In this document: positions 44,521 through 56,154 of the stretch, piece after piece
How positions within the stretch are numbered: position 1 is the first letter of the stretch
Layout of the letters: each line of letters starts with the position of its first letter
NCBI GenBank assembly: GCA_012932295.1
Contig: JAAONU010000014.1
Span: 33,449,977 to 33,513,976 of the forward strand
Direction of reading: 5' to 3'
Length of the DNA stretch: 64,000 nt
Origin: Cyclina sinensis
Taxonomy: Eukaryota > Mollusca > Bivalvia > Venerida > Veneridae
The notes under the pieces: generated by a model
The model's database searches: none
What the model was told of the DNA's origin: nothing
The model's input: only the letters and a program-made list of their open reading frames with translations
Position numbers and translations under genes: made by a program

Positions 44521-47500
44521 CTTAAAAATGACAAGGAGTATTTGTTAAATACAATGCCCCAAAAGGGGGTAATTTTGTTCCAGCAAAATATTGTAGTATT
44601 TGTTCTTAAACCAAAATGTTGGTAGAGATGTACAGGCCCTGTATTTGTGTGGTGTTTTTTTCTTACTGCTCTGTAAGTGTAAGAGGCAAATGAAATTTTT
44701 ACACCCAGTTGGTTATTCTAAAAAGAAACAGAAAAAGAAGACTATGTTTTATTTTTACCAACCTGATATTTTCTATTTCTCCACTCCTTCGTCTGTTGTA
44801 GATCAGGAGTCTTGATTCTGCATACTTCATTAGCTCTCTGTATTCAACCCATGTCACCTCATCTTTATCCAAGTTGGCATTTTCAAGCTTACTCTTGAGA
44901 TGAATTCCAAGTTTCTCAAGATCCTTAGGGCTTGGTAGTTTTTCTGTTTTTCCCAACTTTCTTTCAAACAGAACTTTTCTTGCCATCTTGTTTACCTTTG
45001 TCTTCCAAAATCTATGTGTATCCTTCAGCACATTCTCTGCTTCCACTCTGTATATCTTCCATTTTTCATCTCCAGTTTTGTCAAACTCTTGGCTAGATAA
45101 GCAAGCCTTTTCCTCCAACATTGTTATTAGGTCATACTTGATTTTGATACTGTTCGACAGGCTTTTTAGTTCCTCAATGTCATCCATTTCTGGAAAAGAA
45201 ACCTCCAATGATGCTTGTAATAAATTTGGAAAATATGCTGGTCGAAGGTAGTCCCACATACTTTTATCAATCTTTTCAATCTCATCCTGATTCCCACCTG
45301 TATCTAGTTTCCTTAGACAAATCAAGAGCTTGGCTGCAAGCCGCATGTGTTGCGATGCCCAGTATCCTCTCTTAACTGAGTTGTCAATGCAAGACTTTAT
45401 CCATTTTTCTCCAACACACACTATAAGCTGATCCGACTTAGCAACCATTCCAACCTCATCTGTTTTCATTATGGTAAAAACATCCTTTATCAAGCTTGGA
45501 GATGCATGACGGACGGATATTCCTTTCACAATGTCAGACATAGTTTTGAGGTACCTCTTCTTTGGAATGCAGCCCTCTTTGTTACCTTTACATGTTTTCA
45601 GATGTTTTGGTAACGATTTAGTCAACATCCACTCAAAGCACGCACTGCATGGACCATAATCAGTATGTTTAAATTCTTCTGTTGGTCTACGAGACAAAAT
45701 CAATTCCCCTTCCTTCAATTGACACACTTTCTTGTTGTGAACATTGTCACCTTTGGATCGTAACAAGTCCTTCAATTTGTCTTTCATTTTTTCATCAGAA
45801 CACACCTCGATATTCTTTACCTCATCTTCTGCCTTGTGCCTCCGTATCATATGGTCTTGAATGTGTGACCTGAGTTTCCCACAGTAATAGCAAGCATGAT
45901 GAGAGTTCTGTACTCTAGAGGTTTTCTTTTTCCTATCATTACGAGTGTCAGAATATACCACTTTACGTACAAATATTGAAGGACACTCCTTATCCAAAAC
46001 TTTCTCGAACTTCTCCATATCACACTCATCTTCTTCTCTACATTCCTCACCATCTGCTTGATGTACACATCGCTCCGTTAGCATTGGGAATACAACTGAT
46101 GTCACAGATGCTGAAAACATGAACACTCGGATGTTAAATAAACAATAATATTAATGACTTATTAATCAGTTATCTTCAGCCACAGTTACACAAAAACCAA
46201 GTTATGAATATCAACACAAAATTATTAAAAATATCTCTTTTTCATGCGTTGCTAAGATGACGTCGTTTTGACCTCACCTTAATGTTTTTGATGTCAGGTT
46301 AAAAATCCGCTTACTACATAACTTCAAAAGGCCATATCTTTAAAACTACTTGGGATTTATTTATGATTTTGAAATCCCCTTACTACATAACTTCAAAAGG
46401 CCATATCTTTAAAACTACTTGAGATTTATTTATGATTTCGTCTATCTTGAATTCAGGAGATGTTTATTCGTTTATTGCTTGAAAAATTGAACCTATCCCC
46501 ATTTCTGTGTGCACTGGCTCATATAAGCTCTAATTTTCTTCTAAAAGTAAAGCTAAAAATAAATCATAACACTGTAAGTAGTCTACAGTAATATGCAACT
46601 ATACATACCATCTGATTCTGAAACGATGTCCATGTCTTGAGGTTCGTAGTTTGTACCAAGGCCAGGTGGTTTCTCAAGATTCAATGCATCTGAAGCGAAT
46701 ACCAAAAACTGTTTAATTTTCAACGCATGTTTTGTGTTCAAAAATAATGTTCTTTTCTTTTTTAAAGCAATAAGTAATATTTATTAAGATGTTAAACTAC
46801 GAGTTCTGTCCGTAAAGTTCGCGCACCCTTCTAATAATTCAAATTTGGATATGTCTCGTGCTGACTTACCATGTTGTACACCCAGATCATATGGTTCATC
46901 CAAGTCGTCTTGAGCACCTGGATCGTCTTGAACACCTGCATCGCCTTGAACACCTGTCTTCCTGGAGACATGCTGCTCATTTTGCTCAAAATCTGTTAAC
47001 AAAAAAATATACGGAGTTCTCGACACAGAAACATTTCCTATTACCAGATAGTACTATTTCAACATTTCTACTAAGTGCTTTTTAGTACCAAACATTTTGA
47101 GAACAAAAATTTGAATTTCAATTTGAATTATTGTGACCCACCACGTTAAAAGCTACCGTAGGTCAAAATTATTGAAATGCAGACATAAGCATAACAAGGG
47201 CAATTCCTAAAACCAATCACTCAACTTTTCTCAGTGCTTGATAATATATAAACAAAAATGGGTGACAGGGTAAAAACTCTCATACCGTAATACCAAATAG
47301 TAAGAATTCGCAACATGTAAAAAATCCCCGTTATATCATAAAAAATGCCCTTACCTGACTCCGACACTGATTCCTCACTTTGATTGGAATTGTAGTCAGG
47401 ATCTCTCCCACTGTCATCACAGTCCATGCTGTCCTCATAACTGTCACTCCAACTGTCAGACACATCACTGACTTCCATCATCACAGCAGCTACAATGGTA

Positions 47501-50500
47501 ATGACAACTTTTTAAAAATATTTTCCGCACTCCTGTTATCCTCATTTTAGGATACTTTCTGGAACTCGACACAATACTGGTCACAAAAACAGTCCTACAA
47601 ACTCAAGAGGATGTAGAACATAACATTCACATCTATTCTAAAAGATCTAATTGCTCACAGAAATAGCTTCAATACTAAATCATTCTGTGACTGTCATTAT
47701 ATGCTTATGTTGCAATTACTTCTGTGACTGTTCTAGAAGAATCAGTTGCTCACGGGGGCTAATTTCAATAATCATTTTGTGTCTGTTCTTATATTCTTAC
47801 GCTGCCAGTGCTTCAGTGACTGTCAGTATCATATTCTTATGCTTCAATTACTTCTGTGACTGTCATCATATTCTTACATCGCAGTCCTTCTGTGACTGTC
47901 AGTATCATGTTCTTATGCTGCAATTACTTCTGTGACTGTCATCATATTCTTACATCGCAGTCCTTCTGTTACTGTCAGTATCATGTTCTTATGCTGCAAT
48001 TACTTCTGTGACTGTCAATATTATTTTCTTACGCTGCCATAGTTCTGATAATCAAAACTAAAAACTGAAACTATTGCTGCAATTACTTCTGTGACTGTTC
48101 TAGAAGAATCAGTTTATTAAGTCAAAAGAAATGATAGTATAAAATCATGATTACACTTTAAAATGGCATCACAAACTGTATTGCTGACTTACCATGTTGT
48201 ACATCCAGATCATATGATACATTCAAGTCGTCCTGTACACATGAATCGTCCTGAATACCTGGGTTGTCTTGAACACCTGGATCGTCTTGAACACCTGGAT
48301 CTTTTTGTACAGCTGTCTTGCTGGAGTCACGCTTCTCATTTTGCTCAAGATCTGTTATAGACAACATGACAGCAATATTGTTTTGAGATATTTTGAAACA
48401 TCAAGAAATGAAAGATAAACATGAACCTTGTGATCCAATTAATGAAGATTGAAGAAATAATCGAATTTATAATTAAGAAGGTAAGAAAAGACTTTTTCAA
48501 TCACATGAATCGTAAATAATCACAAAATGTACAAATTATATTGTCAATTGTCTCTTGATTGAATTTTGCTCTTGAAGGCTTAATATGTAATACAAGTATA
48601 ATGTGTCAAAATTCAGCTGTATGAATTACGCATAATGCTGTGACGCAAACAAAAACTTCCTTACCGACAGATTTGTCACCTTGATCGTCTTGAACACCTT
48701 GATCGTCTTGAACACCTGGATCGTCTTGAATACCTGTGTTGTCTTGAACACCTGGATCATCTTGAACACCTGAGTTGTCTTGAACATCTGGATCGTCTTG
48801 AATACCTGGGTTGTCTTGAACACCTGGATCGTCTTGAATACCTGGGTTGTCTTGAACACCTGGATCGTCTTGAACACCCAAATCGTCTTGGACACCTGGA
48901 TCATCTTGAATACCTAAGTTGTCTTGAACACACGAATCGTCTTTAACAACTGGATCGTCTTGAATACCTGGGTTGTCTTGAACACCTGGATCATCTTGAA
49001 TACCAGAGTTGTCTTGAACAACTGGATCATCTTGAACTCCTGGATCGTCTTGAATACCTGGGTTGTCTTGAACACCTGGATCTTCATGTACAGCTGCCTT
49101 GCTGGAGTCATGCTGCTCATTTTGCTCAAGATCTGTTATAGACAACAGGAATTTTACTCTTAAAGGCTTAATTTTTTTATTCAAGTTTTAAATGTAGAAA
49201 ATTCAGCTGCAATGAATAATGCTGTGATGCAAACAATTACTTCCGAACCCACAACTTTGCTCAATAATCTTACAACAATGTGTTTATCTTGAGGCAGGCC
49301 TGCAGTTGGACCAAACCACTACTTGTCAATGAAATTAACCATCCACAAAATGTCGAACTTTTCATGAAGCTCTGTCTACCAAGAAATAGGCCAAAAAACA
49401 ACCAGAATAAGTAGCAACTACTCTATAGTGGCGCAGGGGTTTTACTTTTGCCATCAGTCTCAGCCTAACAGCCACTCCAACTAGCAGCAGTGAATTAAAT
49501 ATTATAATATTATAACTGCAGTCAATCAGTGTGACTCCATTTGACAGACTGGACATATTATTATGCAATTGTGAGCACATACTTATATCCTTCTGCTTTT
49601 CCATTTCTAAAACACTCACCATTAGCCCATCGGAGGTCTTTTTTAAATGCCTCTAGTGTTGTATACAGCTTTTTCTTCTTTAAAATTTCTGAAATAAATC
49701 AGACAATGTTAGAATTAGTTGAAACAAATATCATTTAGCAAACTGAACACAAGTTTGGTACTGGTGCACAAAATAACAGGGTATTTTTATAGTATGATAT
49801 GGCAACATTCTACATTAAAGCTACATATACCACAACAGTTTATCAATATCTTATGTCAGCAGGTATGACAGTGATAATGTCAATCTGAGAAACAAATGTC
49901 ACATGAGGCGTCACACAAGGCGTCAGCCGAGTGGTGACATTTTGTTTCAAGGGTTCATATTATTACTGCAATACATGCAGCCGTAAGATATTTATTTTAT
50001 TATACCGAATCATCTAATTTATTGTAGATGTATGTGAAAAGTAAGTATTTCATAAAAATACTGACACGATTACCTGCCCCTTTATGACATTGAAAATATC
50101 AGGGTGGTCACATGACCAGACATTGCTTTTCTTTCGGCCAGGTGTTAGAAGAACAGAGAATGTCACTGATACTCAAAATTAACACTTTCTTCATCTATGG
50201 GAGTTTACTATAGTAGATAAATGCGAGGTATAATTATAATATGTTACTGGCCATATATGTGTCATTTTCAAGCCTTGATAGTATTATTCATTGCAGTAGG
50301 AATATCACATAATTCATTCCTCAGCAGAGATGTAGATATGTAGATATGTTTTTCCACAAACAAAACATTTTTAACGTCATCTTAAGATCAACAAATGACA
50401 GAGCTGAAATTCCTATGCTCCAGTCACATAAATGACGGTGGCTGTCAGATTATTTTGTTTAAATTTGTCATTCATAAGTTGGACTGTCCCAGAACGGGTC

Positions 50501-52050
50501 CCTGACTGCTGCAGGACAAGCGCATGCAAGGTCGCCATCCAACTTCAAAATCTTTGCATTTTCAATAAATCAAGCTGCGCCTTTCCAGTATGTGATCAGG
50601 AACTAAGTAAAGTGTAAAACAGTAACTGTCGCCGGCCGATACTAAAACCTGTTTGTTTTATCATCGACCTGCCACTGCCACATAATGTGACCATAGCAAA
50701 AAACATACAAGACACTACGCTTAAAAAAACAGAACACCAGGTTTTCAATTGTTTGAAAAAGCTTTGAACAGAACTGTATTACACTTCATACAGTATAACC
50801 TGTGTAAGCAGTCACCTTCATACAGCATTTTCCTGTCCAATGTGGTCACTTAATGGTGTCCCAATTTCTTAAATGTATTCATAAATGTAATGGCTATGTT
50901 TTGGTTTCCCTTAGGTGATAACTAGATATAGGTTTTACTGTATGTATATGTAAGCCATCATCAAGAAACAAAGGGTACAGCAAATTACGAAATAACCTAA
51001 AATATCATTTTACTAATGTATTAGTCAATTGTCCCCCTTCCGGGGAGTAGAGAATTAATTTTTTTTCTTCCAACTCCCGCCATTTTCCCTGCACTGGGGA
51101 AGTTTTTAAGCGCAAACCCGCCCTTTGATCACTCTTTAATGATCTTCTGCCAGACAATGTCATACAGCAAACACACCACCATACTTCCCTGCCCTGCAGG
51201 GGTAAAAAAAATTACAAAACATGTCCCTTTTCCCATGCCGATCCCGGAGGGGGCAAGGGAAAGAAATGACTAGTACATTTCCACAAAAGCTTAGGTAAGC
51301 AAAATGCAAAAACAATAAGTCAACTAAAACAAACAACTTTAACTGAATTAGTACCAATTCCCTCTTGCTCAAGTTCTTTTATTGGTCCAGGAAAAGAAAC
51401 AAGCTGATCTCTGGAAACTTTAAAGCTACAACAAAAAATTACCTCTATCGAAATGCATTGAATTTTCTGTGACATCATGGTAATGTAAAACAAAGGCAGA
51501 TGTATTAGAAGGAGTGCAAAATCAGACAAATAATCTGTATTTTCTCGACCTCGGGTACTGCACTGTCCCGTGAAACTGATTTGGGACCACTTGCAGCATT
51601 TATTTATCAACACAAAACCATAAATTTGTAATCAAATGTATCAGAAAAGATAGCTTGGTGTAAAAAAGCTTTCTGTTCTGAAATAAGTGTCATGCTCTTC
51701 TAACTACAGCCTTTCAAAAGAAGCCAATTTTCGATTTCCATTGTTTGAATAGTGTTGTACACTCCTAACTAAAGTCTATGAGCCAGTACACTGTTTAATT
51801 TCAAATTATTTGATAACTAAATTGCTATTGTTAATTCATATTGAATGTGCTTTCAGATTTTTACAACGAAAAATTAGGAAATTAATACATTGATAAAAAT
51901 GGTAACAATTTTAGCATATATATATATACTTACAGGGCATTGTCTGAATTACAGAACACCTGCAGTTTGGGGTGTTCCCACTTTACCACTCTAACTGGCC
52001 AATACAACTTGCGTGGCAAACCAGGAAGTCTACTCCAGTAAATGTCCATT
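42207..52050 (-). CDS. PWWP - acidic repeat - zinc finger - Crypton-like recombinase protein
   Basis: Thirteen coding exons (minus): 52050-51934 (ATG 52049), 51425-51355, 49688-49620, 49132-48665, 48351-48193, 47489-47355, 46992-46870, 46689-46609, 46110-44763, 44520-44400, 43920-43791, 42995-42877 and 42422-42207. All have GT/AG ends (51354 donor GTACTA is weak) and phases agree at every join, giving about 1051 aa. Order: PWWP-like domain (about 1-85), G-[VI]-Q-D-[DN]-P repeats (about 86-380), two zinc-finger motifs (about 480-590), then a tyrosine recombinase (about 620-1040). Likely a nuclear DNA-binding protein. Either a Crypton-type transposase with a captured reader domain, or a domesticated host gene. 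The many spliceosomal introns favour the latter. Confidence 0.75.
43960..44250. repeat. Intronic direct duplication, about 180 bp apart
   Basis: 'acaagagcacataac' followed by 'aaaatgtttg', 'tgtattgtgttcatg' and 'caagtat' occurs near 44031 and again near 44174. Confidence 0.7.
44763..46110 (-). CDS. Zinc-finger and recombinase core exon (part of the recombinase gene)
   Basis: This 1348-bp exon has an acidic Cys-rich start. Next comes CYYCGKLRSHIQDHMIRRH (C-x2-C-x9-H-x4-H), then CSACFEWMLTKSLPKHLKTC (C-x2-C-x11-H-x3-C). A helical core-binding region follows with YWASQHMRLAAKLLICLRKL and LPSPKDLEKLGIHLKSKL, then YRELMKYAESRLLIYNRRRS ending in GEIENIR. The RxGE context (RRRSGE) is the box I catalytic Arg of tyrosine recombinases. 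The exon ends with AG of an Arg codon that is completed by the next exon. Confidence 0.8.
46300..46440 (+). repeat. 67-bp tandem duplication in intron
   Basis: 'ttactacataacttcaaaag' plus 'gccatatctttaaaactact' occurs at about 46310 and 46380 with almost no changes. Confidence 0.85.
46870..49132 (-). CDS. Triplicated acidic-repeat exons (part of the recombinase gene)
   Basis: Exons 49132-48665, 48351-48193 and 46992-46870 are homologous. Each starts after 'aacag' with DLEQNEQHDSS-type residues, runs through G-[VI]-Q-D-[DN]-P hexapeptides, and the second and third end YDL(D/G)VQH. The first has about 20 hexapeptides encoded by an 18-nt minisatellite (48676-49090). The others have about three to five. 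All are phase 1-1, as are 49688-49620, 47489-47355 (a Ser/Asp-rich exon, SDSWSDSYEDSMDCDDSG) and 46689-46609, so any can be skipped without a frameshift. The region is predicted disordered and highly acidic. Confidence 0.8.
47640..48110 (+). repeat. Intronic 'tctgtgactgtc' minisatellite
   Basis: Six to seven units of 50-75 bp contain 'cttctgtgactgtca' and 'ttcttatgctgcaattac' between two repeat-coding exons of the recombinase gene. Two adjacent units near 47880-48010 are almost identical. Confidence 0.85.
48676..49090 (-). repeat. Coding 18-nt minisatellite
   Basis: On the plus strand 'cttgaacacctggatcgt' and variants repeat about 23 times, with differences mainly at GAT/AAC (Asp/Asn) and GTT/ATT (Val/Ile) codons. 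The unit is six codons, so length change keeps frame. Confidence 0.9.
49740..51340. other. Intron, no further gene seen
   Basis: Intron between the 51425-51355 and 49688-49620 exons. It is AT-rich with short GC-richer patches near 51040-51260. No repeat family was recognised. Confidence 0.5.
51355..52050 (-). CDS. PWWP-like domain exons (part of the recombinase gene)
   Basis: Exon 52050-51934 begins with one base then ATG. It encodes YWSRLPGLPRKLYWPVRVVK and LQVFCNSDNA. Exon 51425-51355 continues FKVSRDQLVSFPGPIKELEQ, and exon 49688-49620 adds KKKKLYTTLEAFKKDLRWA. The arrangement is that of a PWWP beta-barrel with its alpha-helical end: G-L-P ... YWPVRVV in place of PWWP, an F-strand, an 'LxxF' strand, then a Lys-rich helix. 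PWWP domains bind methylated histone H3 and DNA. The first signature Trp is replaced (LYWP), so ligand binding is uncertain. A non-coding first exon is proposed near 54564-54610. Confidence 0.65.
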
Positions 52051-52159
52051 CTGAAATAAAAAATTAAATTTATAGAATGCCTTTAACGCGATATCAATTA
52101 GCCTTAATAAGCAGTGTTTAATCTAGGTTATACGAGTTGGTTCCGAGAATTTAAGATTT

Positions 52160-52873
52160 TGTCCTTTGATCTTTAAAGTGACATTGACCTTTGGGATATA
52201 GAACTAATATGTGCAACACATTGTCTCATGGTAGTGAACATTCCTGTACTGTAAAGTTTGATGAAATTCCAAATATAAATAACAGAGATATTGAGATTTT
52301 AGATTTTGACCTCGTTGCATGACCTTGACCTGTGGATGTAAGGACCCTGGATCATGCATGCAACACATCTTCATATTTTAGTGAATATTCCTGTATGGTT
52401 TGATGAAATTCCGATAATAAATAACAAAGATAATTTAAGATTTTGACCTTTGGCCTCCATGTGTGACCTTAACATAGAACAGACGACACCAAAACTCAAA
52501 TTCACTTTTCTGACAGATTGTCTGACAAATTTTAACTGTTGTTAGACAATAAGTTAAACAGTCAGACAAATATTGAGGCAATAAAGTAAATTTGAATATC
52601 TGTAGTCAGACAAAATGTCTGACATTCACTAAATTTTTGTCAGACATCACAATTTTTTGTCAGATTTGTCTGACAGTCCAACAAGTTTTGGTGGTGACTG
52701 CTAGAGGCAATGACCTTGATTTTTGTAACTTTCGAAGGGCTTCAATCAAGGAACATTCTACTTGAACTTCAAGGAAATCAGGCCAGTGGTTTCAAAGGAG
52801 ATTTTTTTAAATGCGTAACGAACAAGCAGACAGACAAACAGATATGTCACCAAAGACTTCGGTCGGTGACATG
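52160..52873 (-). mobile_element. HINE-like fragment in 5' intron
   Basis: Three degenerate units of about 130 bp carry 'gtttgatgaaattcc', 'aataacagagatattgagat' and 'tgaccttgacctgtgg'. They are followed by an inverted GTCC-like tract ('gcagacagacaaacag') and a hairpin end TGTCACC...GGTGACA (52844-52872). A segment with repeated 'tgtctgaca' words interrupts it at 52510-52690. The left end is not visible. Confidence 0.6.
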
Positions 52874-53109
52874 AAAAAATCCAAAGGTGTCCTAGCGAGC
52901 ATAGAGTCCAACATGCTGCAATTATTAATAGACACCAAAAATTGTCACAGAAACTCATTACCTTTCCATCTGGACTCATTTCCTTGTGTGACTGCAACAC
53001 AAGTCAAAAAATGGACCACAAGCATACATTTACATTTTTTTAGAAAAAGACTCACACAAGTATATTTTTCTTCGAAAAGTCAACTTTTCTCAGTGAAGTG
53101 CTTAGATAT

Positions 53110-53460
53110 TATTAAATTAAATGTTGTGCTAGATAGTTGGCAAAAATGCTTGATAGTGTCAGTGTATGACCAAGAAAAACCATTTCCTTGGAAGGGATAA
53201 AAAGTTAAAAACACATTTTTCTTTGTTTATAGTAAAGCCTAATGATGACATCAGATGAACTGTGTCGTTAACAATTTGAAAACACCCAGGTTTAGTTTTA
53301 TCACAAAGAAAACTATCATCAATAAAGCCTGAACAAGAATGTCCCAGGCTTCTAAGTCTTGAAAACACTGGTTTGAGAATGCGAGTGAAAAATCTCGGAC
53401 AAAGAGCTAATCCATTTGGAAAATCGCAAAAAGCATAGACTTTTCGTACCACTGGAATTT
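53110..53460 (-). pseudogene. DIRS reverse transcriptase fragment, central part
   Basis: The minus-strand frame 53452-53159 contains FPNGLALCPRFFTRILKPVF, SFIDD-type catalytic motif GFIDDSFLCD, and LMSSLGFTINKEKCVF. After a frameshift, FLGHTLTL continues the family. It covers the part of RT missing from the 3336-4119 copy and overlaps it only at the PRxFTxxLK motif. Both ends are truncated. It sits in the 5' intron of the recombinase gene, on the same strand. Confidence 0.85.
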
Positions 53461-53469
53461 GAGATATTT

Positions 53470-54540
53470 TTGATGTTCCAATAAGCTATGTTGGTTTTAC
53501 TGTGGACATTTTATACCTAACTTAAGTTTGGCCATGGAGGCTGATAGCAAACAATCACACAATAAAGTTTCAACATAGTGTGTATCATGTTGTTTCCCTT
53601 AACTTTATATTCCAATTAAAACTTAATGTCTTTCAAAAAATATAAGTACAAATATTTTTGTGTATGAAACAAATCTAAAAAAATTCATTATTTTTGCAAA
53701 TTTATACTGGAAATGTTTGAAATAACCCTCAATAATTATTTAATTAATGGATAATTAACAAACTTTGTTGTTATTTCATGCTAGAATTTTGTAAAAATGG
53801 AAATCAATTGGATTTTGTGGAAAACTTGCGCAATGTCAAGTAAGTAAAATTTGGATAAGTCGGAACATTTGGGCTGACAGTTTTTTGTCTTTTGATGTAT
53901 CATTTGCCGTAGATGGTAAACAGCTTGTTATTCTGTCAGCGATCGAGAAGTGACTACCATCCAAATTCAAAGGTCACTTGTTATTTGACTTGTGCTGCCA
54001 AATTAGGTGGGTGGGGAATAGTGTACAGACTTTTTCAATATTTCTGGCCAAAAATAAAAAAATGGAGTAGATCAATTTCTATTTAAAGAGAGGAAATACA
54101 AAGCATAACCAAGTGTAAAATGCAAATTAACCCACATGCAAAACCTACGAAGAAATATCCACATCCTCTAAGGAAGCGTCGGCAACTGAATTCTCTTTCT
54201 GGTTGTTGGAATTCGATCAAATATCCATTTGAGTAGCTAGTACACTCAATTTCGTTATATCTTAACAGAATATACAAAAGAACATGGGTATGGACCACAA
54301 ATATACTCATTCTTAAGAAAAATGATCGTTTTGAAAGAGAAACACACACACAAAAAAACAAAAATTGCGTTGGAACTTGGAGCGTGGATGTCAGACCACG
54401 TGCAATTCCAGTCACACAAGTCAATCGGGGTTATTAAAGGCCTTTTTCGCTTTCTACTGGAGAAATAACATGCCTAGCTATCACTGTCTACAAAAACTAT
54501 GAGCGAAAAAGGCTAAATTAATCGGCGATTTATGAAAATC
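53470..54540. other. Intron/upstream sequence, no gene accepted
   Basis: AT-rich. A 113-codon minus-strand ORF (54424-54083) is hydrophobic but has no other support. Confidence 0.4.
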
Positions 54541-54555
54541 TCAAAGAAAAAAGTT

Positions 54556-54625
54556 GTCGTTACCTGCTACCTCCTCGATCAAGAGCCGTCTTCACTGCGC
54601 ATGCGTATTCTGCATAATTAGACTG
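54556..54625 (-). promoter_or_regulatory. Putative promoter / non-coding first exon of recombinase gene
   Basis: On the minus strand 'tacgcatgcgcagtg' (about 54608-54594) matches the NRF-1 palindrome core GCATGCGC found in many animal housekeeping promoters. It is followed by 'gaggaggtagcag' and a GTAACG donor at 54563-54558. An exon ending at 54564 would splice to the acceptor before ATG 52049. There is no TATA box. Confidence 0.35.
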
Positions 54626-54629
54626 GTTA

Positions 54630-55370
54630 CATAAAAATTGTACGCAGGCGCTTGAAAATACCGCATACTCACAACGTTTCAATCACACTGATCAAAATTA
54701 ATTTAAACCCGACAAAGATAAAAAAATTATGGTCTTGTCCGTAGTTATGATGGTTACCGCTAGACATCCACCGTATAAATATAATACACCGTACAAGTCG
54801 AAATTAAAAGGCTGAGTTACAGTGATTTGTAGGCGGAACTATGTGTTTAACTATATCTTTTGGTTATCTTTTTCGGGGACGTAGACCTTTCGCGCGTCGG
54901 GATGAAAAAAAAGACAAATATTTTTTGAGAAAAAAAAATACAAAGTGAATTGAAAAACAGAATGAAATAATTTGGCAACACAAAAAATATTATACATGTT
55001 ATCTTTTGAGACTGCTGCGTTCAACTGCTCTGGCGTGGCAGAGTATATTAAAGTCACTGTACGTGGGGAGGGGAGATGGTTCCAATGGTGTAAACAGTGT
55101 TCGGGGGAAGTAATAGAATTGTATCAGTCCATGGTTGCAGTGATTAACCAACAGCAACTTGAGATGCGCAGTTAATCTGTATATCATTTCATATTGATGC
55201 TCTTTCAAATTAAAAAAATAAATACATCTCTTCTCTATTCACCATAAGACTCAGGTAAAGGATTATAAAAAAAATACTTAAACTAAGGCATGGAACTATC
55301 TGTTTTTACAAAATAGAAGTCAGATAGTACAGACTGGATAGTATTTATACAATTTTAATTTTAGAAAGCT
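54630..55370. other. No gene seen
   Basis: Intergenic sequence between the putative promoter and the satellite. Short ORFs on both strands lack any support. Confidence 0.45.
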
Positions 55371-56154
55371 TATGCGTTACTATCCTTAAGCATAATTTGA
55401 AACCCGGTCAGTTGATTGAAAAGTCCTACACAATTGAAATCGGTTGATATTATTACTAATTGAGACACTTGGAAACGATACAGCACCATACACCATTGAT
55501 GTCGGTTGATATAAATACGTATAGATACACTTAGACACGAAATATCACCATACACCATTGAAGTCGGTTCGTATAATAACATATAGATACACTTAGACCC
55601 GCAATATCACCATACACCATTGAAGTTGGTTGATAATATTTCTTACAGAGACACGTAGACACGAAATATCACCATACACCATTGAAGTCGGTTCATATAA
55701 TTACGTATAGATGCACTTAGACCAGAAATATCACTATACACCATTGAAGTCGGTTGATATTATTACTTATAAATAGACTTTAACCCGCAATTACACCATA
55801 CACCATTGAGGTCGGTTGACTTTATTACGTATATAGACACTTAGACACGAAATATCACCATACACCTTTGAAGTCTGTTGAAATAATAACGTATAGATAC
55901 ACTTTGACCCGAAAATATGACTATACACCATTGAAGTCGGTTGATATTATTACTTATATATAGACTTAGACACGAAATATCACCATACACCATTGAAGTC
56001 GGTTGATATTATTACTTATATATAGTCTTAGACACGAAATATCACTATACACCATTGAAGTCGGTTGATATTATTACTTATATATAGACTTAGACACGAA
56101 ATATCACTATACACCATTGAAGTCGGTTGATAATATTACTTACAGAGACACGTA

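Noticed and set aside
44988..45873. Plus-strand ORFs inside the large recombinase exon
   Set aside because: Antisense shadows. The minus strand carries the zinc-finger and recombinase motifs.
48626..49129. Overlapping frames reading VFKTIQ-type repeats on the minus strand and NTWVVL-type on the plus strand
   Set aside because: They arise from the same 18-nt minisatellite. Only the GVQDDP frame has matching splice sites and phases.
54083..54424. 113-codon minus-strand ORF with hydrophobic stretches
   Set aside because: No homologous pattern, Kozak context or splice support. Hydrophobic content is expected from AT-rich sequence. It lies in the proposed 5' intron.
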